A stretch of DNA of 64,000 nt from Shinella pollutisoli (GTDB lineage: Bacteria; Pseudomonadota; Alphaproteobacteria; Rhizobiales; Rhizobiaceae). The notes beneath the pieces were generated by a model, which saw only the letters and a list, made by a program, of their open reading frames with translations, did no database searches and had not been told where the DNA came from. Below, one piece after another: positions 20,275-30,928 of the stretch (positions within the stretch are counted from its first letter, which is position 1; each line of letters opens with the position of its first letter). The DNA is taken from NCBI RefSeq assembly GCF_024609765.1, contig NZ_JANFDG010000008.1, forward strand, positions 101,102 through 165,101. The letters run 5' to 3'. Made by a program: the position numbers and the translations under genes.

Positions 20275-21051
20275 ATGAGATCGCTCCTGCGCCGCATCTT
20301 CCGCCAGCCCGACGCGCCGCAAGCGCCCGTCGCGCGCCGGCGGCGCGTGGAGATTGCGGACGGGCGGCCGATCTATGCGATCGGCGACGTGCACGGCTGC
20401 TTCGAGGCGCTGCTGGCGCTGGAGGATCGGATCGCCGCCGATGCGCGCCGCCTGGCGCTCACGCGTCCGCTCGTCGTCTATCTCGGCGACTATATCGACC
20501 GCGGGCCGGATTCCCGCGCCGTGCTCAACCACCTGGCGAGAAGCGACCATGCCGACCGCATCGAGCGCGTCGCGCTTTGCGGCAATCACGACGACACGTT
20601 CCTGCGTTTCCTCCGCAGCCCCGGGGACAACATGGGCTGGCTCGATTTCGGCGGGGACGCGACCTTGCGCTCCTACGGGATAGACCCGGCGGCCGTGCTG
20701 AAACGCAGGGCGGGCGACCTCGGCCGCATCCTGCGCGAGGCCGTGCCCGGGCACCATGTCGCGCTGCTGGAGAGCCTGCCCGTCGCGCTCGCCTGCGGCG
20801 ACCTGCTCTTCGTGCATGCCGGCATCCGGCCGGGCGTCGCGCTCGAGGACCAGGACGACGAGGACCTGCTGTGGATCCGCGAGCCGTTCCTCAGCGAGGG
20901 GCCGCGCCTGCCGCTCACCGTCGTCCACGGCCACACCGCCGGCAGCGAGCCGGTCTTCGGCCGGGGACGGGTCTGCATCGACACCGGCTGCTACGCCACC
21001 GGCCGCCTGACAGCGATCCGCATCACGCCGGACGGCTCCGCGCTGCTCTAG
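20275..21051 (+). CDS. Metallophosphoesterase, PPP-type serine/threonine phosphatase-like
   Basis: 258-residue calcineurin-like phosphoesterase with the metal-binding motifs IYAIGDVHGCFEAL (D38, H40), VYLGDYIDRGPDS and ALCGNHDDTFL, plus the later HAGIRPG and VVHGHTAGSEP. This order and spacing place it with bacterial PPP phosphatases such as PrpA/lambda phosphatase rather than general nucleases. No signal peptide is present, so it is cytosolic. The physiological substrate (phosphoprotein or ApnA-type nucleotide) is not determined. A 245-bp gap separates it from the divergent BTLCP gene. Confidence 0.88.
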   Translation: MRSLLRRIFRQPDAPQAPVARRRRVEIADGRPIYAIGDVHGCFEALLALEDRIAADARRLALTRPLVVYLGDYIDRGPDSRAVLNHLARSDHADRIERVALCGNHDDTFLRFLRSPGDNMGWLDFGGDATLRSYGIDPAAVLKRRAGDLGRILREAVPGHHVALLESLPVALACGDLLFVHAGIRPGVALEDQDDEDLLWIREPFLSEGPRLPLTVVHGHTAGSEPVFGRGRVCIDTGCYATGRLTAIRITPDGSALL

Positions 21052-21147
21052 AGCGTTTCCAGCCAAAACGGCGTCGGCGTCGGATAATGCGGAAAAAACA
21101 AGAATCTAGAGCTTTTCCGGCGAACCGGATTTCACCGGAAATGCCCT
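21050..21147. repeat. Probable dispersed intergenic repeat / bidirectional terminator
   Basis: The 94-bp gap between two convergent genes contains two related blocks, CTAGAGCGTTTCC near 21050 and CTAGAGCTTTTCC near 21108. They are followed by CCGGCGAACCGGATTTCACCGG, which can fold on itself. 'CTAGAGC.TTTCC' blocks recur between genes in rhizobial and Brucella genomes as far as I remember; in this window it is seen only here. Confidence 0.45.
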
Positions 21148-22573
21148 AGCCGCGGCCGAACTCGTCCTCGACGCGGATGATGTCGTCCTCGCCGAGATAG
21201 GAGCCGGTCTGCACCTCGATCAGCTCCAGCAGGATCTTGCCGGGATTGGCGAGGCGGTGCAGCTCGCCCTGCGGGATATAGACGGATTCGTTCTCGCGCA
21301 GCGGGACCGTCTTCTCGCCGATCGTCACCTCCGCCGTGCCGCGCACGACGATCCAGTGCTCGGAGCGGTGGTGGTGCTTCTGCAGCGACAGCCGCTTGCC
21401 CGGCGTCACGAACAGCCGCTTGACCTGGAAGCGCTCGCCGTTCAGCACCGACGTGTAGCCGCCCCAGGGACGATAGGCGGTCGGATGGGTCTCGGTGAGC
21501 TTCGCCGTCCGCGCCTCCGCGGCGAGCAGCTTCACCAGCCTACCGACGTTCTGGCTGTCCTCCAGCCGGCCGACATAGACGGCGTCCTCGCTGGCGATGA
21601 CGGCGACGTCCTCCAGCCCCTGCACGGCGACGTGGATGTCGCGCGACAGCACGAGCGAGTTGCGCGTGTCGAAGAGCGTCGTCGAGCCGTCGGTGACGTT
21701 GCCGGCCTCGTCCCGCCGCCCGGTCTTCCAGACGGAATCCCAGCTGCCGAGATCCGACCAGCCGAAGGAGGACGGCACCACGGCGGCGATCGGCGTCTTC
21801 TCGAAGATCGCGTAGTCGACCGAGATGTCGGGCGCGCGCGCGAAGGCCTCCTCGTCGAGGCGCTCGAAGTCGAGGTCGTGCCGCGCCTTGGCGACAGCGG
21901 CGGCGGCCGCGTCCAGCACCTCCGGCGCATATTGGCGCAGCTCCCGCAGGAAGAGGCCGACGGGCAGCATGAACATGCCGGAATTCCAGAGATAGCCGCC
22001 TTCCGCCAGCATCGCCTCGGCGCGGGCGCGATCGGGCTTCTCCACGAAGCGGCGCACGGCATAGGCGCCGTTGCCGATCCCCTCGCCGGTCTCGATGTAG
22101 CCGTAGCCGGTCGCCGCCTCGTGCGGCGTGATGCCGAAGGTGACGAGCCGGCCCGCGCCGGCCGCCGCCTTCGCCCGCGAGATGCAGTCGAAATAGACGT
22201 CGCCCGCGTCGATCTCGTGGTCGGAGGCGAGCACCTGCATCACCACGTCGGCGCCGTGCAGCCGCTCGATCAGCACCGCCGCCGCCGCAAGCGCCGGGGC
22301 CGTGTTGCGGGCGACGGGCTCGAGCAGGATCGAGGCGAGCGCGATGCCGGTCGTGCGCGCCTGCTCGGCGACGAGGAAGCGGAAGTCGACGTTCGTCACG
22401 ACGACGGGCGCCTCGTAGAGCGCCGTATCCGCCACGCGCTCCAGCGTCTTCTGGAACAGCGTCTTCTCGCCCAGGAACTCGAGGAACTGCTTGGGCGCGG
22501 ATGCGCGCGAAAGCGGCCAGAGCCGCGTTCCCTTACCGCCGGCCATGATTACGGGTACGATCTTGCTGGTCAT
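21146..22573 (-). CDS. manC: Mannose-1-phosphate guanylyltransferase / mannose-6-phosphate isomerase (ManC/CpsB)
   Basis: Bifunctional 475-residue enzyme providing GDP-mannose for polysaccharides. The N-terminal nucleotidyltransferase domain opens with VPVIMAGGKGTRLWPLSR, and FVEKPDRARAEAML plus WNSGMFML are diagnostic. The C-terminal cupin (type II phosphomannose isomerase) carries LSLQKHHHRSEHWIVVRGTAEV. It is co-directional with, but separated from, the atp operon by about 185 bases and a GC hairpin, so it is probably independent. No other capsule or EPS genes adjoin it. Confidence 0.95.
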   Translation of the reverse strand: MTSKIVPVIMAGGKGTRLWPLSRASAPKQFLEFLGEKTLFQKTLERVADTALYEAPVVVTNVDFRFLVAEQARTTGIALASILLEPVARNTAPALAAAAVLIERLHGADVVMQVLASDHEIDAGDVYFDCISRAKAAAGAGRLVTFGITPHEAATGYGYIETGEGIGNGAYAVRRFVEKPDRARAEAMLAEGGYLWNSGMFMLPVGLFLRELRQYAPEVLDAAAAAVAKARHDLDFERLDEEAFARAPDISVDYAIFEKTPIAAVVPSSFGWSDLGSWDSVWKTGRRDEAGNVTDGSTTLFDTRNSLVLSRDIHVAVQGLEDVAVIASEDAVYVGRLEDSQNVGRLVKLLAAEARTAKLTETHPTAYRPWGGYTSVLNGERFQVKRLFVTPGKRLSLQKHHHRSEHWIVVRGTAEVTIGEKTVPLRENESVYIPQGELHRLANPGKILLELIEVQTGSYLGEDDIIRVEDEFGRG

Positions 22574-22708
22574 CCTTGCCTTCCCTGACGGCCCTTGCGC
22601 ATAGAACCAACAAACGTGCCGGATTGGAACGCTTTTCTCCCCGAAACGGGAGGAGACCTCAAGGCGTGGTTAAGGCAAACGATACGAAGGCAGGCCCGCG
22701 AACGCGAA

Positions 22709-22729
22709 CGGCCCGCCGGGGGCGGGCCG
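22709..22729 (-). terminator. GC hairpin downstream of atpC
   Basis: Stem CGGCCCGCC (22709-22717) / GGCGGGCCG (22721-22729), loop GGG, 30 bases past the atpC stop on the minus strand. It would end the atpHAGDC transcript. No uridine tract follows, so it may need Rho. Confidence 0.5.
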
Positions 22730-22758
22730 CTTCGGTCGTCGCGAAGACGCGGAAAGGA

Positions 22759-23166
22759 TCAGGCGGGAACGACGATGCCCTGCAGCGTGGTCAGTTCGGC
22801 GAGGTAGCTTTCCAGGCCGAAGCGCTGCTCGTCGCCGGAGGCCTTCTCCAGCTCGGCGCGCGCGGCGTCGATCCGCCTGGCGATGTCGGCGCTCTTGAAG
22901 TCGTCGACATGGACGGCCGATTCGGCGAGCAGCGTGCAGCCGGTCGGCAGGATGTCCGCGAAGCCGCCGAAGACGACGTAGCGGTCGGTCTTGCCGTCGG
23001 CCGCCTTGACGGTGACGACGCCAGGCTTGATCGTCGTCATGGCCGGCGCATGGTTGGCCATGACGGTCATCTCGCCCTCGCTCGCCGGGATGACGACCTC
23101 GCTGACGCGGCCGGAAACCAGCAATTGCTCAGGGGAAACGAGTTCGAAGTTGAATTCTGTTGCCAT
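22759..23166 (-). CDS. atpC: F1-ATP synthase epsilon subunit
   Basis: 135-residue central-stalk subunit that couples rotation to catalysis and inhibits ATP hydrolysis. It begins MATEFNFELVSPEQLLVSGRV, with the beta-sandwich domain containing VVIPASEGEMTVMANHAPAMTTIKPG and a short helical C-terminus. It is the last gene of the operon, about 100 bases after atpD. That gap holds an inverted, tandemly repeated element just upstream of its ribosome-binding site, which may lower its translation. Length and sequence are normal for alphaproteobacteria. Confidence 0.97.
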   Translation of the reverse strand: MATEFNFELVSPEQLLVSGRVSEVVIPASEGEMTVMANHAPAMTTIKPGVVTVKAADGKTDRYVVFGGFADILPTGCTLLAESAVHVDDFKSADIARRIDAARAELEKASGDEQRFGLESYLAELTTLQGIVVPA

Positions 23167-23174
23167 GACCCATT

Positions 23175-23262
23175 TAGCGAATAGCGAATAGCGAATAGCG
23201 AATGGAATTCCTATTCGGCGTCCGCATGTCCCCTATTCGCTACTCCCTATTCCCTATTCGCT
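23175..23262 (-). repeat. Tandem TAGCGAA repeats forming a hairpin between atpD and atpC
   Basis: Four head-to-tail copies of the 7-mer TAGCGAA (23175-23202) are matched by an opposing arm of TTCGCTA/CCCTATTCGCT units (23231-23262). The whole gap can therefore fold into a long imperfect stem-loop. In the mRNA it begins right after the atpD stop codon and ends within about 10 bases of the atpC start codon. Confidence 0.8.
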
Positions 23263-23263
23263 G

Positions 23264-24733
<1,470 letters not shown>

Positions 24734-25615
24734 TCAGAGCGCTTCGGCGCCCGAGATGATTTCGATGAGTTCCTTGGTGATCTGAGCCTGGCGCTGACGG
24801 TTGTAGCTCAGCGTCAGCTTGTTGATCATCTCACCGGCATTGCGGGTCGCGTTGTCCATGGCGCTCATCTTGGCACCCATCTCGCCGGCGACGTTCTCGA
24901 GCAGCGCCCGGAAGATCTGCACGGAGATGTTGCGCGGGATGAGGTCGCCGAGGATCGCGGCGGCGTCCGGCTCGTAGTCGTAGATCGCGGTCGCGCCTTC
25001 GACCTGCTCCACGGCGGCCGGCGCGGAGGCGGGAACGAGCTGCAGGGCCGTCGGCACCTGCGCGATGACCGACTTGAACTCGGAGTAGAACAGGGTGCAG
25101 ACGTCGAACTCGCCCTTCTCGAACAGCGCGATGACCTTGCGGCCGATCTGGTCGGCGTTCTCGAAGCCGATCTTCTTGACGTCGCGCAGCTCGATGCGAT
25201 CGATGATCAGCGAGGCGAAGTCGCGCCGCAGGATGTCGAAGCCCTTCTTGCCGACGCAGATGATCTTCACGGTCTTGCCGGCCGCGAGCAGCTTGCGGGT
25301 ATGGTCGCGGGCGAGACGGGCGATCTGCGAGTTGAAGCCGCCGCAAAGGCCGCGCTCGGCCGTGCAGACGACGAGCAGGTGAACCTGGTCCTTGCCCGTG
25401 CCGGTCATCAGGCGGGGGGCCGAATCGTCCTGGCCGACGGCCTGGGCGATGTTGGCGAGAACGGCGCTCATGCGCTGCGAATAGGGCCGGGCGGCCTCGG
25501 CCGCTTCCTGGGCGCGCCGAAGCTTCGCCGCGGCGACCATCTTCATCGCCTTGGTGATCTTCTGCGTCGCCTTGACGGAGGCGATCCGGTTTTTCAGATC
25601 CTTAAGTGAAGGCAT
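24734..25615 (-). CDS. atpG: F1-ATP synthase gamma subunit
   Basis: Rotor-shaft subunit, 293 residues. It begins [31 protein letters not shown], the conserved N-terminal helix, and ends with the matching C-terminal helix [34 protein letters not shown] 25615 has AGGACGG upstream; the annotated extension to 25636 is unnecessary. A 102-bp gap with a perfect 13-bp GC hairpin separates it from atpA. Confidence 0.98.
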   Translation of the reverse strand: MPSLKDLKNRIASVKATQKITKAMKMVAAAKLRRAQEAAEAARPYSQRMSAVLANIAQAVGQDDSAPRLMTGTGKDQVHLLVVCTAERGLCGGFNSQIARLARDHTRKLLAAGKTVKIICVGKKGFDILRRDFASLIIDRIELRDVKKIGFENADQIGRKVIALFEKGEFDVCTLFYSEFKSVIAQVPTALQLVPASAPAAVEQVEGATAIYDYEPDAAAILGDLIPRNISVQIFRALLENVAGEMGAKMSAMDNATRNAGEMINKLTLSYNRQRQAQITKELIEIISGAEAL

Positions 25616-25673
25616 CCGTTTTCCGTCCTGTAACACGATCCCCGAGGATCATGCGTCAATCGAAGGTCCTGAT

Positions 25674-25702
25674 CGGCCCGCGCGCCTCAGGCGCGCGGGC
25701 CG
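25674..25702 (-). promoter_or_regulatory. Perfect GC hairpin between atpA and atpG
   Basis: Thirteen-base perfect stem CGGCCCGCGCGCC (25674-25686) / GGCGCGCGGGCCG (25690-25702) with a 3-nt loop, 16 bases after the atpA stop codon and inside the operon. No T-tract follows, so full termination is unlikely. It could partly attenuate transcription or shield the atpA message from 3' exonucleases. Confidence 0.7.
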
Positions 25703-25717
25703 TCGAAGGGGTTCGCC

Positions 25718-27247
25718 TCAGCCGAAGCTCTTGGCGTAGCTGTCAAGCGCAGCCTTGAGCTTGCCCTTGGTGTCGTCGCTGATCGCCTTCTCGCTGCGGA
25801 TCGTGTCAAGGATCGCCTTGCCTTCCGAGCGCAGGTAGCCGAGCAGGCCCTGCTCGAACTTGCCGACGTCGGAGACGGCGATCTTGTCGAGGTAGCCGTT
25901 GACGCCGGCGAAGATCACCGCGACCTGCTCTTCCGTCTTCAGCGGCGAGAACTGCGGCTGCTTCAGGAGCTCCGTCAGGCGGGCGCCGCGGTTCAGGAGG
26001 CGCTGCGTGGCGGCGTCGAGGTCCGAGCCGAACTGGGCGAAGGCGGCCATCTCGCGATACTGGGCGAGCTCGCCCTTGATCGAGCCGGCGACCTGCTTCA
26101 TCGCCTTGATCTGCGCCGACGAGCCGACGCGGGAGACCGACAGGCCGACGTTCACGGCCGGGCGGATACCCTGGTAGAACAGGTCCGTCTCGAGGAAGAT
26201 CTGGCCGTCGGTGATCGAGATCACGTTGGTCGGGATGAAGGCCGAGACGTCGTTGCCCTGCGTCTCGATGACCGGAAGGGCGGTCAGCGAGCCGGCGCCG
26301 TTCTCGTCGTTGAGCTTGGCGGCGCGTTCGAGCAGGCGCGAGTGCAGGTAGAAGACGTCGCCCGGATAGGCTTCGCGGCCCGGCGGGCGGCGCAGCAGCA
26401 GCGACATCTGGCGGTAGGCGACGGCCTGCTTGGACAGGTCGTCATAGCCGATGAGGGCGTGCTTGCCGTTGTCGCGGAAATATTCGCCCATCGCGCAGCC
26501 GGCGAAGGGGGCGAGGTACTGCATCGGCGCCGGGTCGGAGGCCGTGGCGGCGACGATGATCGAATACTGCAGCGCGCCGCGCTCTTCCAGAACCTTCACG
26601 AACTGGGCGACCGTCGAACGCTTCTGGCCGATGGCGACGTAGACGCAGTACAGCTTGTCGCCGTCCGGGCCGTTGTCGTGGATGGCCTTCTGGTTGAGGA
26701 TCGTGTCGAGGATGATCGCGGTCTTGCCGGTCTGGCGGTCGCCGATGACGAGCTCGCGCTGGCCGCGGCCGACCGGGATCAGGGCGTCGATGGCCTTGAG
26801 GCCGGTCGACATCGGCTCGTGCACCGACTTGCGCGGGATGATGCCGGGCGCCTTGACGTCGACGCGGGCGCGCTGCGTCGCGTTGATCGGGCCCTTGCCG
26901 TCGATCGGGTTGCCGAGCGCGTCGACAACGCGGCCGAGCAGTTCCGGACCGACCGGCACGTCGACGATGGCGCCCGTGCGCTTGACCGTGTCGCCTTCCT
27001 TGATGTCGCGGTCCGAACCGAAGATGACGACGCCGACGTTGTCGCTTTCGAGGTTCAGCGCCATCCCGCGGATGCCGCCGGGGAACTCCACCATTTCGCC
27101 GGCCTGGACGTTGTCGAGGCCGTAGACGCGGGCGATGCCGTCACCGACGGAGAGCACCTGGCCGACTTCCGAGACTTCCGCCTCTTTGCCGAAGTTTTTG
27201 ATCTGATCTTTGAGAATTGCGGAGATTTCCGCGGCGCGGATATCCAT
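25718..27247 (-). CDS. atpA: F1-ATP synthase alpha subunit
   Basis: 509-residue regulatory subunit. It carries the P-loop [14 protein letters not shown], the [14 protein letters not shown] region and the [27 protein letters not shown] segment. Its start shares one base with the atpH stop codon, so translation is coupled. It is followed by a strong GC hairpin. Everything seen is normal for an alphaproteobacterial alpha subunit. Confidence 0.99.
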   Translation of the reverse strand: MDIRAAEISAILKDQIKNFGKEAEVSEVGQVLSVGDGIARVYGLDNVQAGEMVEFPGGIRGMALNLESDNVGVVIFGSDRDIKEGDTVKRTGAIVDVPVGPELLGRVVDALGNPIDGKGPINATQRARVDVKAPGIIPRKSVHEPMSTGLKAIDALIPVGRGQRELVIGDRQTGKTAIILDTILNQKAIHDNGPDGDKLYCVYVAIGQKRSTVAQFVKVLEERGALQYSIIVAATASDPAPMQYLAPFAGCAMGEYFRDNGKHALIGYDDLSKQAVAYRQMSLLLRRPPGREAYPGDVFYLHSRLLERAAKLNDENGAGSLTALPVIETQGNDVSAFIPTNVISITDGQIFLETDLFYQGIRPAVNVGLSVSRVGSSAQIKAMKQVAGSIKGELAQYREMAAFAQFGSDLDAATQRLLNRGARLTELLKQPQFSPLKTEEQVAVIFAGVNGYLDKIAVSDVGKFEQGLLGYLRSEGKAILDTIRSEKAISDDTKGKLKAALDSYAKSFG

Positions 27248-27807
27248 CAGCCGACCTCTTTCAGTGCAAGCTTAAGGGTAGAGAGTTTGGTGCGAAGGGA
27301 GGTGTCGATCTGGCGGGACCCGACCTTGACGATCAGACCACCGAGAATGGACGGGTCGACGGTGACGGCAACCGCCACGTCTTTGCCGGTGACGCCTTTC
27401 AGCGCCGCCTTCAATTCTTTTTCCTGCGCTGCGGTCAGCGCATGGGCCGAGGTGACCTCCGCCGTGATCTCGCCGCGATGACGGGCGGCGATCGTGCGGT
27501 AGGCCCTGATCATGCCGGGAACCGCGAAGAGGCGGCGATTGCCGGCCACGACCTTGAGGAAGTTGGCGACAAGGCCCGTGATGCCGGCCTTCCCGGCGAT
27601 GGCGGCGACGGCCCTGGCCTGATCCTCGGCGGAGAAGACGGGGCTGGCGATCAGCCGCTTGAGATCGTCGCTCTCGTCGATCAGCGCCTGGAACCGGTCC
27701 AGGTCCGCACCCACGGCGTCGGCCGAGCCGGCTTCCAGCGCGAGGTCGAAAAGCGAGGACGCGTATCTTTCTGCGACACCGGAAACAAGCTGGGATGTGT
27801 CTGCCAC
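27247..27807 (-). CDS. atpH: F1-ATP synthase delta subunit
   Basis: 186-residue peripheral-stalk subunit (OSCP homologue) linking F1 to the b/b' dimer. It starts with GTG at 27807 giving [25 protein letters not shown], the conserved N-terminus. The C-terminal signature [26 protein letters not shown] is present. No ATG is available near the conserved N-terminus, and a longer frame up to 28023 lacks homology. It is the first gene of atpHAGDC; the F0 genes are elsewhere, as usual in this class. About 234 bases of leader and promoter region precede it. Confidence 0.97.
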   Translation of the reverse strand: MADTSQLVSGVAERYASSLFDLALEAGSADAVGADLDRFQALIDESDDLKRLIASPVFSAEDQARAVAAIAGKAGITGLVANFLKVVAGNRRLFAVPGMIRAYRTIAARHRGEITAEVTSAHALTAAQEKELKAALKGVTGKDVAVAVTVDPSILGGLIVKVGSRQIDTSLRTKLSTLKLALKEVG

Positions 27808-27903
27808 GGGCTCGAGCTTCTCTGTTATCGTCCGGGGCCTTCCGGACGGCGGCGGCGCCGTCGACCAAAGCCCTGGAATCGTTGCGGTAATCCTCGGTTT
27901 TCT

Positions 27904-27919
27904 CAGGCTTTTTAGCCTG
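27904..27919 (-). promoter_or_regulatory. Palindrome in the atp operon leader
   Basis: CAGGCTTTTTAGCCTG is a perfect 6-bp stem with a 4-base loop, about 100 bases upstream of the atpH start. It may be a 5'-UTR stem-loop or an operator. No confident -35/-10 pair was identified in the 27808-28041 region. Confidence 0.35.
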
Positions 27920-28041
27920 TTTTCCCCGAATTTCGCGGTTCGTCTAGCATAGGAACTGCGGACTCGCAACACGCCTGCCGCAGGAATGCGCCATAAGTCC
28001 GCCACACAAGCGGCAAAAATCACGCGATCGTGCGCGTGCCC

Positions 28042-28425
28042 TCAAAAAAGCTCGAAAACGTAGCCCAGCATGCAGCCCGCAAGCACCGCCTGGACGAGGA
28101 GGACGGCGAGGTTCCTCGCCGTGAAGGACCGATCCGACATCAGCGACAGGATGCGGCCGAAGGCGGCGAGCGCGAAGCCGCCGCCGATCGCCATGTAGAT
28201 CCAGCTCTGCGCCACGAGCAGCGCGACGATCGACAGGCCCGCATGGAAGCCGCCGGCCGAGCGGACGAAGGCGAGGCCCTCGCGGGTGGCCTCGCGCAGC
28301 TGGAGCCCGGCGAGCCGGAGCGCCGTACCGGGCGCGAAGAGGGTGAAGAGGCCGAGAAGCCCGCTTGCGATCGCCGCGAGGAAGGCCAGGAGCTCGCCCG
28401 TTTCCGTCGGTATGTAGAATTCCAT
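28042..28425 (-). CDS. Small polytopic membrane protein, function unknown
   Basis: 127-residue protein with about four hydrophobic segments (ELLAFLAAIASGLLGLFTLF, FHAGLSIVALLVAQSW, IYMAIGGGFALAAFGRIL and LAVLLVQAVLAGCMLGYVF). The general layout recalls DUF4345-type membrane proteins, but I am not certain. Start ATG 28425 (MEFYIPTETG) has AGAGAGGTG upstream. It lies between priA and atpH in the same orientation with gaps of about 185 and 230 bases, so it probably has its own promoter. No functional residues are recognisable. Confidence 0.7.
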   Translation of the reverse strand: MEFYIPTETGELLAFLAAIASGLLGLFTLFAPGTALRLAGLQLREATREGLAFVRSAGGFHAGLSIVALLVAQSWIYMAIGGGFALAAFGRILSLMSDRSFTARNLAVLLVQAVLAGCMLGYVFELF

Positions 28426-28475
28426 CGCCGCACCTCTCTCCACCAGGCCTTTTCAGACGAAATGCGGCATCGCCG

Positions 28476-28510
28476 CTCTCCCCTTCTCCCCGTCGTGGAG
28501 AAGGGGAGAG
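28476..28510. repeat. Partial RIME core hairpin
   Basis: CTCTCCCCTTCTCC and GGAGAAGGGGAGAG form a perfect 14-bp inverted repeat around a 7-base loop. It matches the inner core of the RIME elements seen elsewhere in the window but lacks the CTCATCCG outer arms. It lies in the 185-bp gap between priA and the small membrane-protein gene. Confidence 0.75.
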
Positions 28511-28610
28511 CCGCACCCCCGTCCGTCCATACCGTCTTCCGAACCGACTGCCCTTCTAGCGCAGGCGCGCGCGCCGCAGAAGCGGGCGGGCACCGTTCGC
28601 ACAGAAGATT

Positions 28611-30815
28611 CTAGAGGAAGCTCTGCGGATCGATGTCGAGCTGCACCTGCAGCGAGGCCCGCTCCTTCGGCCCGTTGGCAAGCATGGTGCGGATGAAGGC
28701 CTGCATGTCGCTGCCGCGCCGGCCGTGCACGAGCAGGCGGAAGCGGTGGCGGCCGCGGATCATGGCGAGCGGCGCCTCCGCCGGGCCGAGCACGGAGATT
28801 CCCTCGACGCGGGGAGCGGCCTGCCGGAGCCCGCGCGCATGCGCCTCCGCCTCGGCGCGGCTGTCGGCCGAGACGATCACCGAGGCGAGCCGGCCGAAGG
28901 GCGGCAGCAGCGCCTTCTCGCGCTCGCCGATCTCGCGCTCGTAGAAGGCCTCCGGGTCGCCGGAGACGATCGCCTGCATGACGGGATGGAGCGGCTGGTA
29001 GGTCTGGATCAGGCCGTGGCTCTTCAGCCCAGAGCGGCCGGCGCGGCCCGTCACCTGGTAGAGCAGCTGGAAGGTGCGCTCGGCGGCACGCGGATCGCCG
29101 TTGGCAAGCCCGAGATCGGCGTCGACCACGCCCACCAGCGACATCAGCGGGAAATTGTGCCCCTTGGCGACGAGCTGCGTGCCGATGACGATGTCGGCCT
29201 CGCCGCGGGCGATCGCCTCCAGTTCCAGCCGCAGCCGCTTCACGCCCATCAGGTCGGAGGAGAGCACGATGGTGCGCGCGTCCGGAAAATGCCGCTCCAC
29301 CTCCTCGGCGATGCGCTCGACGCCCGGTCCGCAGGCGGCGAGATGATCGAAGGTGCCGCATTCCGGGCAGGCTTCCGGCGTGCGCTCGGCATAGCCGCAA
29401 TGATGGCACTGGATCTGCCCGCGGAACCGGTGCTCGACCAGCCAGCTCGAGCATTGCGGGCACTGGAAGCGGTGGCCGCAGACCCGGCAGAGCGTCAGCG
29501 GCGCATAGCCGCGCCGGTTGAGGAAGAGGAGCGCCTGTTCCTCCTTCTCGATGGTTTTGGCGATGCCGCGCAGCAGCACCGGCGACAGGAAGCCGCCGCG
29601 CGCCGGCGGATGGCGGCGCATGTCGACGAGATGCAGGTCCGGCAGCGCCGCGTCGCCGTAGCGCGTCGGCAGGTGCAGCTTGCGGTAGCGCCCGAGATCG
29701 GCGTTGACGCGGCTCTCGACCGAGGGCGTCGCCGAGACCAGCACGGCGGGGAAATCGCCGATGCGCGCGCGCACCACCGCCATGTCGCGGGCATTGTAGA
29801 AGACGCGGTCCTCCTGCTTGTAGGCGGGATCGTGCTCCTCGTCGACGACGATCAGGCCGAGATTCTCGAAGGGCAGGAACAGCGCGGAGCGCGCGCCGGC
29901 AACGACGCGCACCTGCCCCGTCGTCACCTGCCGCCAGACCTTTTCGCGGGTGCGCGGGGCGAGGTCGGAGTGCCATTCGGCGGGCTTGGCGCCGAAACGG
30001 TCCTGGAAGCGCTCGAGGAAGCTCGCCGTCAGCGCGATTTCCGGCAGCAGGATCAGCACCTGCCGGCCGGCCCGCAGCGTCTCGGCGATGGCCTCGAAAT
30101 AGACCTCCGTCTTGCCCGAGCCGGTAATGCCCTCGAGGAGGCTGACGCCGAAGCGGCCGGCCCGCACGCCCTCGACGAGCGCCGCGGCCGTTTCCGTCTG
30201 CGGCCCTTCGAGGCGGGGCGCGGCATGGTCCGGATCGGGCGCGGCGACCACCGGCGGCGGCGGCAGGAACACCGTCTCGAAGCTGCCCTGGGCGAGAAGC
30301 CCGTCGATGACGCTCGACGAGGTACCGGCGGCATGCGCGAGCCCCGAGCGCGTCCAGGGAAGACCGTCCTCCGTCAGCGCCAGCACCCGCTCGCGCGCCG
30401 GCGTCATCCGCTCCGGCCGGTGGCCGGTCGGGCGCAGGCCCTCCACCATCGGCTCGGGATCGAAGGCGGCGGGCGCGCGCAGCGCCATGCGCACGACGAG
30501 GCCGGGCGGCGTCAGCGTGTAGCCGGCGACCCAGTCGAGGAATTCCCGCATCTCCTTCGACAGCGGCGGGCAGTCGAACACCGTGTCGATCGGCCGCAAT
30601 TTCTTGCGCTCGACCTTGCCGTCGTCGCCGCCGTCCCAGACGACGCCGGCGACGAAGCGCGGCCCGAGCGGCACCTTGACGATAGACCCCGGCTCGACCG
30701 CCATGCCCTCCGGCACGGCGTAGGAATAGGGCGCCGGCGTCGGCACCGGCACCATCACGGGCACGGTACGAGCCGGGGGCCTTTCCCCGAAAAGGTCGGT
30801 CGAATCGCTTTTCAT
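28611..30815 (-). CDS. priA: Primosomal replication restart helicase PriA
   Basis: 3'-5' helicase that reloads the replisome at stalled forks. 734 residues. The helicase motif EGITGSGKTEVYF, the DEEH box in LIVVDEEHDPAYKQED and the motif III-like LVSATPSVES are present. The two zinc sites lie in CRVCGHRFQCPQCSSWL and CHHCGYAERTPEACPECG, with motifs V/VI in VGVVDADLGL and LYQVTGRAGR. Start ATG 30815 has GAGGGAC immediately upstream; ATG 30827 is also in frame. It is divergent from xerC across a RIME-bearing gap. Confidence 0.97.
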   Translation of the reverse strand: MKSDSTDLFGERPPARTVPVMVPVPTPAPYSYAVPEGMAVEPGSIVKVPLGPRFVAGVVWDGGDDGKVERKKLRPIDTVFDCPPLSKEMREFLDWVAGYTLTPPGLVVRMALRAPAAFDPEPMVEGLRPTGHRPERMTPARERVLALTEDGLPWTRSGLAHAAGTSSSVIDGLLAQGSFETVFLPPPPVVAAPDPDHAAPRLEGPQTETAAALVEGVRAGRFGVSLLEGITGSGKTEVYFEAIAETLRAGRQVLILLPEIALTASFLERFQDRFGAKPAEWHSDLAPRTREKVWRQVTTGQVRVVAGARSALFLPFENLGLIVVDEEHDPAYKQEDRVFYNARDMAVVRARIGDFPAVLVSATPSVESRVNADLGRYRKLHLPTRYGDAALPDLHLVDMRRHPPARGGFLSPVLLRGIAKTIEKEEQALLFLNRRGYAPLTLCRVCGHRFQCPQCSSWLVEHRFRGQIQCHHCGYAERTPEACPECGTFDHLAACGPGVERIAEEVERHFPDARTIVLSSDLMGVKRLRLELEAIARGEADIVIGTQLVAKGHNFPLMSLVGVVDADLGLANGDPRAAERTFQLLYQVTGRAGRSGLKSHGLIQTYQPLHPVMQAIVSGDPEAFYEREIGEREKALLPPFGRLASVIVSADSRAEAEAHARGLRQAAPRVEGISVLGPAEAPLAMIRGRHRFRLLVHGRRGSDMQAFIRTMLANGPKERASLQVQLDIDPQSFL

Positions 30816-30928
30816 GTCCCTCTTCATGCGCGGCGACCAGCCCCAAGCGCAAGCGTTAGCGAATCCCTAACGCAATTGGCCGATGCTTTGCACGAAACGT
30901 AGCGCGTATGGAATGAGACGACGCCATT

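Noticed and set aside
23175..23262. Short regularly repeated units that might be a CRISPR array
   Set aside because: The unit is a 7-mer with no spacers, arranged as tandem and inverted copies, and no cas genes are present.
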